NCBI RefSeq assembly: GCF_048569485.1 | Contig: NC_134359.1 | Span: 152,668,933-152,732,932 of the forward strand | Length of the DNA: 64,000 nt | From: Anomaloglossus baeobatrachus | Lineage: Eukaryota; Chordata; Amphibia; Anura; Aromobatidae | Reading direction: 5' to 3' | Part shown: piece by piece, positions 32,672 through 43,550 of the stretch | Position numbering within the stretch: position 1 is the first letter of the stretch | Layout: every line of letters begins with the position of its first letter | Translations under genes and position numbers: made by a program | The notes under the pieces: generated by a model | Database searches by the model: none | The model's input: only the letters and a program-made list of their open reading frames with translations | What the model was told of the DNA's origin: nothing

Positions 32672-34206
32672 CAGGGCTGTGGAGTCGGAGTCTGTGTTGA
32701 TTTTGGTGGAGCCGGCTTTGGTATAAAATGGACCGACTCCGACTCCTAAAATATATAATAAATTGGGTACAGTAGTTCGATGCAGAATGTGCTGAATATT
32801 TTTTTCATAGGAATTTGGGAAAGTTTTGAAATGTCCTATAAATGGCTGTTCTATTCCTGATCTAAGGCTACATTCACACAGTGTTTTTGCTGCGTTTTTT
32901 GAGGATACGTTTGTCAGCTGCAAAAGCAGATCAGCTTTTTAAAAAACCGCATCACCTGAAAGATTTTTGAACTTATAGATAATATTTTTAATAGCAAAAG
33001 TAGATTAGAAAAACGCCACAAACTGACATGCTCATTCTTTGTGAGGATCCGTTTTTGAGCCCAAAAACGGATCCTCACAAAACTGTGTCTGAATGTCATA
33101 TCTTGAAACTCATTGCCTTTGCTGGGACGCCCAAAGTCACTGCATTTCACTGAACTATTTTGCCATCAATGTTCGATAGGTTTGTGACAAGAAAGAAATT
33201 ACCAAGACACTGGCAGTAAAAGATACTAAAGCTCATCACACCAGCCAGTTTCTCAAGGCCTTAGTGGAAAAGGTTCTGCAAGATTCCGAACTCAAAGAAC
33301 AGGTTCTTGCTATTGTAACGGACAATGCTTCAAACATAAGTACAATTACACTGATGAATGAGAGTAATGAACAACAGCTAGAGGAACATTTAGGATTCAG
33401 TATGTGTGAGATGAAAGGCCACACTGCTGCTCATGTAACTGAGGAACAAACAGATATTGCAACAGAAAAACAGCAATATGATACTTTAGGATTAGATGAT
33501 CTTGTTGAAGCTGCTTCAAAACACTTTCATATTCATCACATGCGCTGTTTTGTGCACAAGCTGCAGCTGGCAATAAGAGAGAGTCTGCAAGAGGGAGATG
33601 CTGGAAATCTGATTTGAAAAGTGAGGAAATTGGTTATTGCCACTTGAACCACTAAAATTGATTCCATCTTGAAGAGACGTGCTGGGAAAGGGGCAATTGT
33701 TGATCAAGCCACTCGGTGGGGCAGCAATTGATTGAGCGATTGCTTGAACTAAAACCGTTTCTTATAGATATGGTGAACCCTCAGGTAACCCTAAATCAAG
33801 GTCAGTGGACACAGGTGGCTGAATTGAAGGAATTGCTTAAGCACCCATTTACCGTGACTAAAAAATTACAAGCTGAGGATTTAACTCCTGGCATTTTCAT
33901 AAGGGAGTGGAAGAACGTACTATTTTGCCTGTCCCAAAGAGGAGGTTTAATCGCAGATGGCATTTCTGCTTCAATGAAACTGAGAGAGACCCCGCTATTG
34001 GAAAATAACATTCTTCTGGCAGCTGTTTATGTGGACCCAAGTCATCGTATACTGCTTGATGATCAACAGCTTACTAAAGGAAAATAAGCTTTCAGTGAGG
34101 TAGCAGTTAGGATGAGTGGCTACAGGACTGCCAGGCGGAAGAGGACTTGGGTCCTGACAGTACTACTGCTGCCATATCTTCATCCTCATCAGATGAGAAG
34201 TTTAAC
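32672..34206 (+). pseudogene. hAT-like transposon, 5' part (split by an L1)
   Basis: It starts with the hAT-like terminus CAGGGCTGTGGAGTCGGAG. Transposase fragments follow on the + strand: LVEKVLQDSELKEQVLAIV with TDNASNI, then HHMRCFVHKLQLAIRESLQE, and from 33716 QQLIERLLELKPFLIDM through NNILLAAVYVDPSHRILL. These are hAT-superfamily signatures. The frame is broken several times. A MITE interrupts it at 32863-33100 and a full-length L1 cuts it at 34206. Confidence 0.75.
32863..33100. mobile_element. MITE inside the hAT copy
   Basis: TAAGGCTACATTCACACAGT at the left and AAAACTGTGTCTGAATGTCA at the right are inverted ends. Inside, AACGGATCCTCACAAA and TTTGTGAGGATCCGTTTTTG form a hairpin. Confidence 0.7.
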
Positions 34207-34586
34207 TTTTTTTTTTTTTTAAAACTTAGTTTTATTAACAATTTCAAACATGGTACAACTGACATTTGCCATATAAAAATAGCTCAGTACATAGATAGTA
34301 ATATTTGAATATAACAATGAACAGTCATATAAAGTCCATAATATCTTTAGCACATACGATAGAACAATGTTATTATCCATACTTATCATTTGCATATATA
34401 TCTAATTTTATATTGAGCATAAGAACAGCTCTATCCATCAGCATGACCATATTTTGAAAACAAGATAGAAAGAGGAATAGAAAAAGAAAGAACAGCCACA
34501 TTGCATTTTTATATCTCAATATACCATTGGACAGTGTTTCATATCCCAACATCTAACGGGAACCACCATTATCCACATAATCTCCC

Positions 34587-37500
34587 TCAAACCTCCACAA
34601 GTGTGTCTGGAGAAGAATTCCACAAACCCCAGATTTTGTTAAATTTTCCCGGGCACCCCCTATTATAATATACCACTCGCTCATAGACTATGGTTGCATT
34701 GACTAGTTTAAACCAGGACCGCACAGTTGGATTCGAATCTCCCATCCACCTCAGAGCTATTAATTTCCTAGCCAGAAACAATGCCTCTCTGAGGAATATT
34801 GTCTTGTAATGATCCCAGGACTCTTCCTCCACCACCCCAAACAGGCATATTAAAGGGTCACACAAAACAGGAATCGACACAATCGATGTCCGCAGAGATG
34901 TCACTCCCCGCCAGTACGAAGATATATTGGGACAGCTCCAAATCATATGTATGAAATTTGCCCCTGAGAGATGACACCTCGGGCACTCCGATGTACGAGA
35001 ACGGCCCATACTAAATAATTGAGTTGGAGTAAGGTATGCCTGGTGGACAATGTAGCATTGAATCAACTTATTATTAACCGAAGGGGATACCGCAGTCGGA
35101 GATTCCAATATCTCTTCCCATTCCTCTCTTTGTAGAGAGGGAATTAGAGATTTCCATCTATCCTGGGCTGGCAAGGGGTCCGACTCCACCCCCACCGACA
35201 ACAGGTAAGTATATATAGCTGAGATTAGGCCTCGGGGTCCTTGTGATTTTAGAATACCTTTCATAGGAAGTGATGATATCAATTTCCTCACTCCAATTTT
35301 CTGTTTGTGGGATTGAATCGCTGTGCGAATCTGCAGGTATCTAAAAACAAAACTGTGATCTTGGAACATTATATTCAATCTGGACTTGTTCAAAAGACTT
35401 GAAGGTTGTGGTTCCCGGGACAAAAAGATCACCTAATGCACTGACGCTGTGAGTGGCCCATAATTGCGCCGAGGGGTGATCTCTCAGAGTATGGAAGTGG
35501 CTATTTCCCCATAATGGGAGTTCCGCCACCACCCCTTCGAAGTGTACCACCCTCTTGGCTTGTCGCCAGACTAATCTTGCCAACCTGAGGAGGGGTAATT
35601 GCCATGGTGTTCTCAGTCCCTCTGATTCCAGAAAACGCACTAAACAATCAGTCCCAGCCGCGTGTGCCAAGTGACTCTCAGAGTTTCGCAGCTGACATCC
35701 AGGCATCCAAGTCTCTAGTGCCCTAAGCTGTTCCGCGAGGTAGTAGAGGAAGAACTCCGGTAAAGCCATCCCTCCCAGTCTTTTGGATCTCTGTAAAATG
35801 GATACCCGAAGTTTGGGTCTGGATTTCCCCCATATGAAAGAGGTAGTAAGCGAATTCAACATTGAGAAGAAGGATTTGGGTACTGATACTGCACTATGTT
35901 GTAGTGTATAACTAAGCTTTGGAAGTAATATCATTTTGATTAAATTTATTCTGCCAACCACTGACAGGGGTAGCTTGCTCCACAAGTTATATTTAAGTTT
36001 AACGTGCTCCAGAAGTGGTGTTATACTCGTCTAGTGTATGGTCTTTCTGTATGTGTATTCCCAGGTATTTAAAGCTAGTTACCACTTGCAGAGGTGACCT
36101 ACCCTCCATTGAAATTCCAGACCCATGCATTAATGGCATCAAAGCCGACTTATTCCAGTTGATGCGTAGTCCCGAAAACTCCCCAAAATTATCTATAGTG
36201 TCTATAACCACCGATAGAGTCTCTTGCACTCGATCTAAGAAGACAACCATGTCATCCGCTTACAATCCTATTTGATCTGTGCGGTTGGCTATAATGATTC
36301 CAGTGATCTGTGGATGAGAGCGGATTCTAATTGCCAAAGCTTCAATAACTAGTGCAAACAATGCTGGAGACAGAGGGCATCCCTGTCTTGTGCCCCGATT
36401 CAATGAGCAGGGTGTAGACATAGCACCATTGACTAGTATCCTGGCTGTCGGGGACCTATACAACATATGAATCCAATTACTGAATTTAGGCCCAAAGGCG
36501 AATCTCTGGAGGCAGGCAAATAAAAATGGCCATTCTACCGAGTCAAATGCCTTGGCCGCGTCCAGCGAGGCCAAGGCCCACTCATTCTCCTGGACCAGTG
36601 TGCTATATTGCACTATGGACTGGACCCGTCTTATATTTATAGAGGTGTTTTTCCCAGGCATAAATCCGGTTTGATCTGGGTGAACTATACTCAATATCAC
36701 TGAATTAAGCCTGGACGCCAGTATTTTGGTAAAGATCTTGTAATCCACGTTAACTAGGGATATAGGATAGTATGAACCGCAGTCTAGTGGGTCTTTACCC
36801 TCCTTCCTCAGCACGACTATATGTGCTTCGTACAAGGAGGCAGGTAGAGAGTCGCCGGCTGCAAAAAGTGAGTAAACCGCTAAAAGAATCGGGGCCAATA
36901 CGTCACAATATTTACTATAGAATTCTATGGGAAGGCCATCTGGACACGGAGATTTCCCCCTAGCCATATCCGAGATGGCAGTAATCACTTCATCCAGTGT
37001 GATGTCCGCCTCCAGAGACTCCCGTTGTGATCCACTCAAAGTGGGAAACTCCAAATCCGACAAATATGTCACGCAACTTTGAACTCCATGAGTATTTCTA
37101 GAAGTGTATAGGGTTTTATAGTATTCACAAAAGCACTCTAAAATATCTTCAGGGGATGTAGCTATTGAGCCATCCATCCTCTGTATACCCAATATTGTAT
37201 TTGAAGTGTTGTGTTGCCTAACCATATATACCAATAATTTACTAGATTGATTTCCAAGCTCAAAATATGATTGTCGGGTAAAGAACAATTTGCGTTTGGA
37301 CTTGGTCTCAGAGTGCTGCATATATAACCTATATGATTGCATCCAGGCCGCCCTATTTCCATCGGTTGGGGCCGATATATATATATTGCCTTTGAGTCCC
37401 TAAGTCTCCCCTCTACTATATCATCCTCAGTTTTAGTCACTCTTTTAAGATATGTTATGGTTGAAGACAAACACCCTCTAAGGTAGGCTTTAAGAGTGTC

Positions 37501-37659
37501 CCACACCAAGTTAATATTCCAGGGTTTAGGGTGGGCTTCCAGGAAATCCTCTATTTGGGTCAGAGTTCTATCACTTTGATCTATTAGTTTCAGCCAAAAG
37601 GGGTTTAACCTCCAAAAGGGTTTACCAACACCTTGGTTAGTCTTCATAGTAAGAATCAC
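34587..37659 (-). pseudogene. L1-A ORF2: reverse transcriptase and C-terminal part
   Basis: Reverse transcriptase blocks read in order on the minus strand: SPCPDGLPIEFY, YYPISLVNVDYKIFTKILAS, DQTGFMPGKNT, ASLDAAKAFDSVEWPF and [19 protein letters not shown]. The catalytic YADD box has lost its Tyr: a stop codon (TAA) is followed directly by ADDMVVFLDR (about 36240-36256). The C-terminal zinc-knuckle-like CPRCHLSGANFIHMIWSC lies near 34950. At least four breaks (stops and frameshifts) divide it. Confidence 0.9.
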
Positions 37660-37703
37660 TGGGCTGTGATCTCATATGCCCCTGATCCCGTGTACCACGT
37701 CAT

Positions 37704-39065
37704 CTACCCAGGTTGCGATATTGCTCGACCCAAAATATAATCCAGTCGAGACAGCGTGCGTCTAGTAGAAGAATGACATGTATATTCTCGGGTATTAGGA
37801 TGCCGGAGTCGCCAAAGGTCAATCCACCCACCTCCCTCTGCGCATTGCTGCAAATCAGTTAAGTGTGTGGCTGAATGTTGTCCCCCTCCATCCATCCGAA
37901 ACCTGTCCTGCTCCTCATTCATCACAAGATTAAAATCCCCCATACATAACACATACGCATCTGGATAATTGAGGGCAAAGCTCAGTGCTTGTTTAAGAAT
38001 GGAGATGCGAGCTGGCGGGGGGTTGTAAATACATAACCGCACATAATCTCTAGAGTTTATAGACTCATATATAAACACAAATCGCCCCTCCGGGTCACGC
38101 CTCACCACCTTCACTTCCCAATGGATATGTCTATGGACCAATAGAGAGACACCCCTGGAGCAGCTGGTGTGGAACGCATGTGCCGACCATTGTACCCACG
38201 GTTTGTTTACTAGTCTGGCTGTGTCCCGTGTGATTTGAGTCTCTACCAGTACCACCAGTTGGGCCTTGACTTGGTTAATTTGGGAGAATACCATAATAAT
38301 AATAATAATACGTTTTATTTCTATAGCGCCAACATATTCCGCAGCGCTTTACAATTAAAAGGAGACATGTACAGACAATGAGACAATACAAAATAACAAA
38401 ATTAAGATACCAGGAGGAGTGAGGGCCCTGCTCGTAAGCTTACAGTCTATGAGGAAATAGGGGAGACACAAAAGGTGAATGGGGGGGAGAAAAGCTTGTC
38501 ATATATGGTCCAGCCATCGATTTAATAGGGTATTCAAAAGCAGCTGCATGAACCAGTCGGTGAGAATTTATACAGGTACAGGGGACGAGAACTGGAAGTA
38601 AGTTTTTTGAAGGGCAGAAAGGGACTAGATTAGATCAGGGCAGTGAGATGATAGGCTAGTCTAAAGAAATGTGTTTTAGGGCCCGCTTAAAGGTGTGGAT
38701 GTTGGGAATTAATCGGATTTCTCTTGGTAGTGTGTTCCAGAGCATAGGCGCAGCTCGTGAGAAATCTTGAAGACGGGAGTGGGAGGTTCAAATTGTTGAG
38801 GATGTCAGTCTTAAGTCATTAGCAGAGTGGAGGGCACGGGCGGGGTGATAGACAGACAGAGATGAGGGAGGAGATGTAGGGTGGTGCAGAACTGTGGAGA
38901 GCTTTGTAAATGAGAGTGATAAGTTTATATTGGATTGTGTAACGGATAGACAAACAGTGCAATGACTGGCAAAGAGCAGAGGCATCAGTGAAGCGGCATC
39001 AGTGTACCTGTACCTTAATACGTTTTTTGGGCGATTTAAGGCCTCTGACATTCCAGGTCATAAAT
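37704..39065 (-). pseudogene. L1-A ORF2: apurinic endonuclease domain, split by an L2 insertion
   Basis: The ORF2 start MTWNVRGLKSPKKR lies at about 39020-39062. The frame then meets the 713-bp insertion and resumes at 38294 with MVFSQINQVKAQLVVLVET. Endonuclease motifs follow: ETQITRD, GDFNLVMNEEQDR and SRLDYIL. Confidence 0.88.
38289..39019 (-). mobile_element. 5'-truncated L2-type LINE inside L1-A
   Basis: The target duplication TACCATAAT/TACCTTAAT flanks 38298-39010. On the minus strand the C-terminal end of an L2-like protein is visible in pieces (YHPARALHSANDLRLTSS, then RAAPMLWNTLPREIRLI and IHTFKRALK). The tail ends GTAAAGCGCTGCGGAATATG then TTGGCGCTATAGAAATAAA and (ATT)n. It is internally frameshifted. 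The same tail is used by the SINE at 20506-22222. Confidence 0.85.
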
Positions 39066-39596
39066 ATCAGCTCTGACCCCAAATCACATAGATCTTTTTA
39101 TAGAACCAGGATCTCAGGTATAAGACGCTTTCTGCCCTGCAATTAAGTGTGGTTAACCCTCCAACAGTAATAAGCCAGTCCCTGCAAAGAAGTAAAGTTA
39201 ATGCAATTGCAGCTGTAAACATAAAGAACCAATATCGAACTTCAGGACCTTTCCGATAAGTCCTGTAAAACATTTCAAACATCAATGGGGATACCACCAC
39301 TGAATACAGTGTCCTGGTATAGGTGGTATAAGGGTGCACAAGATAGGGCTCCCATTTCACAAGAACCAATTCCTGGCCAATTCCTCCATCACTGGAGGCA
39401 CGGAGAAGTCCCGTCTGTCTCCAAAGGGGGCTTCAAGCAACCATGGAAGAAGAGGCTCGCCAGGGGGCACAGAAAATGTCACCTAGGAAAATCGTGTCAT
39501 TGCTTCTGCCCCTTAGGTTTCGGGTGTACCTGTAGCAAGTCCTCAGCCTCAGCAGGTGTAGTAAAAAACAGACGACCCTTCATGCACTATGCGGAG

Positions 39597-40391
39597 CCGG
39601 GCAAGGTACAGCATAGAGTAGATGATGTTCCGCTCCCTTAATTATTTCTTCACCTCCATGAAGTGGGCCCTCTGTTTCTGGAGGTCCACCGAAAAGTCTG
39701 GAAAGATCGAGAGCGCAGCATTATTGAACTTGAGTGGGCTCCTCTGTCGGGCCAGACGGAGTGCTGTGTCTCTATCTCTGCAGTTGAGCATCCTTGCTAA
39801 AAAGGGACGTGGTGGCGCGCCTGGAATAGGAGGCCTCGTTGGAACTTTGTGCGCCCTCTCCACCGCAAATGTCGAGGAGAACTCATCTCCGAGATTAGAT
39901 TTCAGCCACTCCTCCAGGAAATTGACCGGATGCTGACCTTCCGAGCGCTCTGGCAGTCCTATGATTTGTATATTGTTTCGACGCATGCGGTTCTCCAGAT
40001 CGTCTGCTTTCTGGTGCCATGCATTTGCCGATCCGGCCATTGTGGTCATTTTTGTTTTGCGTGTTACAGTTTGATCCTCCAGTTCAGACACTCACGTCTC
40101 GACTTCCGCTGTTCGGGCCCTCAGGGATTGCATGTCCTGACGCAGGAGGCCCACCTCTGAATGTACCTCCTCAATCTTCCCTGTGAGGGAGCTGTTGCTT
40201 GTAGAAGTTGTTTGTAGAAGCTGTTCATACACCTGCCTCAGGGTTAAATCCTCTTGATCCTCTGACCCGTCAGCCACTAGTGCCTGACCTTTTGGGGTAG
40301 CATTTCTCTTGGTTTTAGGGGCATCTGCCTGACCACCCCTTGCGAACTCCTTAAGTTTGTCAATAGCTCCACTTTGTTTAGGGGGACTCAT
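39597..40391 (-). pseudogene. L1-A ORF1 (RNA-binding protein), broken
   Basis: The minus-strand frame starts MSPPKQSGAIDKLKEFARGG at 40391. A TGA at 40092-40094 interrupts it, followed in frame by VSELEDQTVTRKTKM. A coiled coil (about residues 60-125) precedes the RRM-like part (NRMRRNNIQIIGLPE). A C-terminal piece RLRIVHEGSSVFYYTPAEAE is in another frame below 39642. The length, about 250-300 aa, is typical of amphibian L1 ORF1. Confidence 0.82.
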
Positions 40392-41149
40392 ATTGATACA
40401 CTGGGGATTTGCTGATTCTGCACCCCTCTCTTATCGTGCCCCCATGCGTCTGAATCTGTGCCTTTATAATGTATATTTAGTAATATGTCTGTCTCCACTT
40501 CCTCACCACGTCCAGAGAGCCAGAAAACAGCCACTTATATGGTGGATAATAAAAATGAAGAGAGTCCCAGGGCAGCACAGCACTCAGGATATATTTATCA
40601 GGATGATGCAGGCCTGCGCAGCGTGGGGACTTCAATATGTGCCACTTATTTGTTTTCATGTGTCAAGGAGAATCTGCAGGGCCTGTGTTTCAAGGCACAC
40701 ACTCCAGACCCTTCAGCACTCTATGGGTTAAAGTCTCCTACACAGCCGCCGGCCCCTTAATGGGCTGCTGCTCACTGACTGCCAGTTACACAGCTAAGGG
40801 ATTAACTCCCTTTGCTCACCGCTTCGGGTCTTCACCTCTGGCCATAAATCTGTCACTCCTCACTGCTCTCAGGAGTCATGCTCTGCTCCTCACTGTGAAA
40901 ATGCAGGCTGTAGGGAAGATGGCTGCTGCTCCACACTCTCCAGCCTCAGGAGATCCAGCAACGCCGTGCACGAGTCAGGGAATAGCTCCAGTGGGAATCG
41001 CCAGCCTCCAGATGGTGTCTCCTGTCACAGCAGCAGGTCAGTGAGTAAATGGGTCAGGTAACCGGGTGTAAATGGCCAGGATAAGATCAGGATTATAGGA
41101 GCTCTCTTCCCATGCGTCCTCTCTGGTCGGCTACATTGCCCCGCCCCCC

Positions 41150-41324
41150 GAGAAGTTTAACTTTGACAAGTATTTGAATGACATGGAGAAGGCAAAGCGT
41201 TGCTGCACGGAAACATATTTCACTCCGTCTCCTATAGCAAGCAGATTGACCATATTTCAGCAACATTTTTCACTTGCTCTCAAAGAAATAGAAAAATTCA
41301 ACCATTCATCAAAACTGACTGTGC
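41150..41324 (+). pseudogene. hAT-like transposon, 3' part after the L1
   Basis: It resumes at the duplicated GAGAAGTTTAAC and continues the hAT C-terminal region (LTIFQQHFSLALKEIEKFN-like sequence near 41246). The expected hAT right terminus is not seen. Sequence of another origin begins at about 41325. Confidence 0.6.
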
Positions 41325-41364
41325 ACCTCGTGATGAAGTAGTAGCACGAAACACGTGTCGAGGC
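41325..41364 (+). ncRNA. Hammerhead-ribozyme-like motif, copy 2
   Basis: Stem I CCTC, box GTGATGA (consensus CUGANGA, C3 changed to G), a weak stem II (AGTAGTAGCAC), GAAA, palindrome ACACGTGT, C at the cleavage position, then GAGG closing stem I. One core base is altered, so activity is unlikely. A pair of ~203-bp tandem repeats follows. Confidence 0.45.
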
Positions 41365-41447
41365 AACAGGGTCTGACTGAATACCTTTTTTGCACTAAAT
41401 AAGTTAATTTTCTCTATGTTTAATGTGTTATTTTAAACATGTATGAG

Positions 41448-41780
41448 CTGATAATTTATAATACCACTAGCTGATGTTAGAATTCAATTCTGGAATAATA
41501 TATCATTTTAGTGTCGCTAAATATAAATATTAAACACTTACTGATTTTTATTATAAGTGCAGGTATATTACGTTTTACTAAACACCTTTTTGCACTGTTC
41601 TTTTTTACAATTTTTTCTTATAATTCGTGCGACATTTTTAATATATTTATGTGAAGATAATTTATTCTACCACTAGATGGTGTTAGAGTTCAATTTTGGA
41701 ACAAAATAAATATTTTAGTGTTTCTAAATATCATTAATAAAAACTTACTGATTTTTACTACAAGTGCAGGTATATTACGG
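41448..41780 (+). repeat. Two tandem ~203-bp repeats
   Basis: The block starting AGCTGATAATTTATAATACC (41446) and reaching AAGTGCAGGTATATTACG recurs from 41653. Shared marks are ACCACTAG, GTTAGA, TTTAGTGT and ACTTACTGATTTTTA. They follow the hammerhead-like motif and may belong to the same element. Confidence 0.75.
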
Positions 41781-41861
41781 TTTCAGACTTGGATTGGCAA
41801 TCTTGCTTTTGATATACTGTATTGTATTATATTGTTTTGTATTTTAATTAATATACAATAA

Positions 41862-42094
41862 ACTAAGAGCTTTTATACTCATTTTTTTGAAACTTTGTTT
41901 CTGATTGTGTTATTAGCTCATTGTCAAAGTAAGGCTGTAGGCGTCTCTGTAGAATCTTCAGTGGTGTTTTCCTGGCATGAGGTGTGAGCGCAACTGTCCG
42001 ATTAGCTTCCACTGCATTTGCCTTCTTCAGGATTGGAATAAACACATATCTTGTCTAGTTCTTGGGCCATTTACCAGTTGTGCTTATCTGCTGA
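41862..42094 (-). pseudogene. RTE-type LINE reverse transcriptase fragment, part 1
   Basis: The minus-strand frame reads QISTTGKWPKNWTRYVFIPI then LKKANAVEANRTVALTPHAR and KTPLKILQRRLQPYFDNEL. This matches the RT block of RTE/BovB-like LINEs (VFIPIPKKGN...HASKVMLKIL). The part before it lies on the far side of the solo LTR. Confidence 0.75.
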
Positions 42095-43167
42095 TGTAAC
42101 GGTGGGACGGGGGCGCTCTTTTGTAGTTGTGGCACTCGTCCCTGGGGAAAGGGAATATGGAGGTCTGGGGGATCATCCCACAGGGAAATACCTGGTTTCT
42201 CCAGCAAAGTGGTCTTTTTCTGATCACCGGCATCGTCCTTGGCAACAAGGAATTGTCCAAGATAACCAGGCAACTTAAACAGGTTTTCTTTATTAAACTC
42301 TATCTTACAGCTGTACATTAGCTCCATCCTTCTCTCTTTCTCACCTCTGGTAGATGCGTATTGTTACATGCTTTTAGACCAATCACCATGACCTCACACA
42401 GGTAGTTCAGGGCCGCCACTGAAAAGAACTACTGGATACAGTGCCCTCGGACACTACTCCACACCACAGTCCCAAAAAGGTGCCCATTAGGCTTATCCCT
42501 ATTTGCCACACTGCTTCCCAGCAAGCCACAATCTTTCCTCAGATTCTCTCAGGGCTCCAGCTGCAGGATCCTTTGCCAGCCTCAGGACTCAGTAGTGTGG
42601 TCCAAATTGTCTCTCTCTTGGCAGCTCCCTCTCTCCTATGTCTCCTTTACTCCATCATCAGAGGTGTCCCACTTTCCTTCATCTGGTTTCTTTCTCGTCC
42701 CCTTGCTCCTGCCCTGTCTTGTGTCCCAAACTTAACTAACTTCAACAATCTCTATCTGCACACAACTGTAACTTTATCTCCACTTTCCTTGTTACAAGTT
42801 CCACATAGCCAGCGACTTTGCTGCTCCACAGGCCTGAGGCCTGACTCCGACCCAGGCTGGGCCCTAACTGACGTTTCCACAGAAACAGTCTCTTTACCTA
42901 TGCACCAGCTACTCCCTTATAGGCTACGTTCAAATTCCCAACTGTCTGTTACTAGGCAGATTTAGCCTTCAACTGCTTACTTATGTTTGCTCCTAGTGTC
43001 AGTGTCCTACTCTTGGGTGGCATCAAGTGGTAGCCCCATATAATTACACATTATTGTAACAATACATTAATAACCCCATACAACACATTCAATAAATGCT
43101 TCACAACTATGTGATGTCTTTAGGGGGACATCTTCTCTCTCTCTGGGGTTGCGACCACCCTCTTACA
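42095..43167 (-). mobile_element. Solo LTR of an LTR retroelement (fossil)
   Basis: A 1,073-bp unit bounded by TGTAAC...CTTACA with 4-bp duplications CTGA at 42091-42094 and 43168-43171. On the minus strand an AATAAA lies about 190 bp before the 3' end, which suggests this orientation. No internal coding part remains, so it is a single LTR left by recombination. The family (Gypsy-like or other) is not assigned. It is younger than the LINE copy it entered. Confidence 0.72.
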
Positions 43168-43171
43168 CTGA

Positions 43172-43330
43172 CACAGGCATGTGATGACATCAACTGCTGC
43201 TTCACTTCAGAAGACTTTTAGTCTATTGGAATATTGGCACATATTTGTATTCTGATAGAAGCTTTATTGCATCAACGACTTCTCTCTTCCTCTCAGTAAT
43301 GTGATTACCGTGAAGGAGCCACACTGAATA
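43172..43330 (-). pseudogene. RTE-type LINE fragment, part 2
   Basis: The minus-strand sequence ending AVDVITCLCQ leads into the LTR target site. QISTTGKW on the other side continues it, as in the ICQQIW segment of RTE polymerases. Further upstream the frame is degraded. Confidence 0.6.
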
Positions 43331-43550
43331 AGAGTTCTATGTAAGAGCAGAAGATTGACAACATCAGAGAAAGATTTGACCCACAATCCTCACAGCCCCT
43401 GCTCATAATTACTCAGCCCTCTTTTTCAGATTCCAGCTTCTCCACCATGACAGAAGATCAGCTATCCCCTCTACTCTCCAGATCACTTGTCATCACGTGC
43501 ACTTCACCAGCCCCCGTCGCACCTAATCCTCAGCCTCTCCACTGTCTAAA

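Larger units (their letters stand above)
34207..41149 (-). mobile_element. Full-length L1-type LINE, copy A
   Basis: It is flanked by a 12-bp direct repeat GAGAAGTTTAAC (34195-34206 and 41150-41161), the target site duplication in the hAT copy. The 3' end (low coordinates) has a T run on the + strand, i.e. a poly(A) tail. The 5' end begins with a G run, followed by a 0.75-kb 5'UTR (40392-41149), then ORF1, ORF2 and a 0.4-kb 3'UTR. Without the L2 insertion at 38298-39010 it is about 6.2 kb. All ORFs are broken, so it is no longer autonomous. Confidence 0.92.

Noticed and set aside
41660-41680. CTCF-like ACCACTAGATGGTG
   Set aside because: Matches only part of the CTCF core and lies in an AT-rich tandem repeat.
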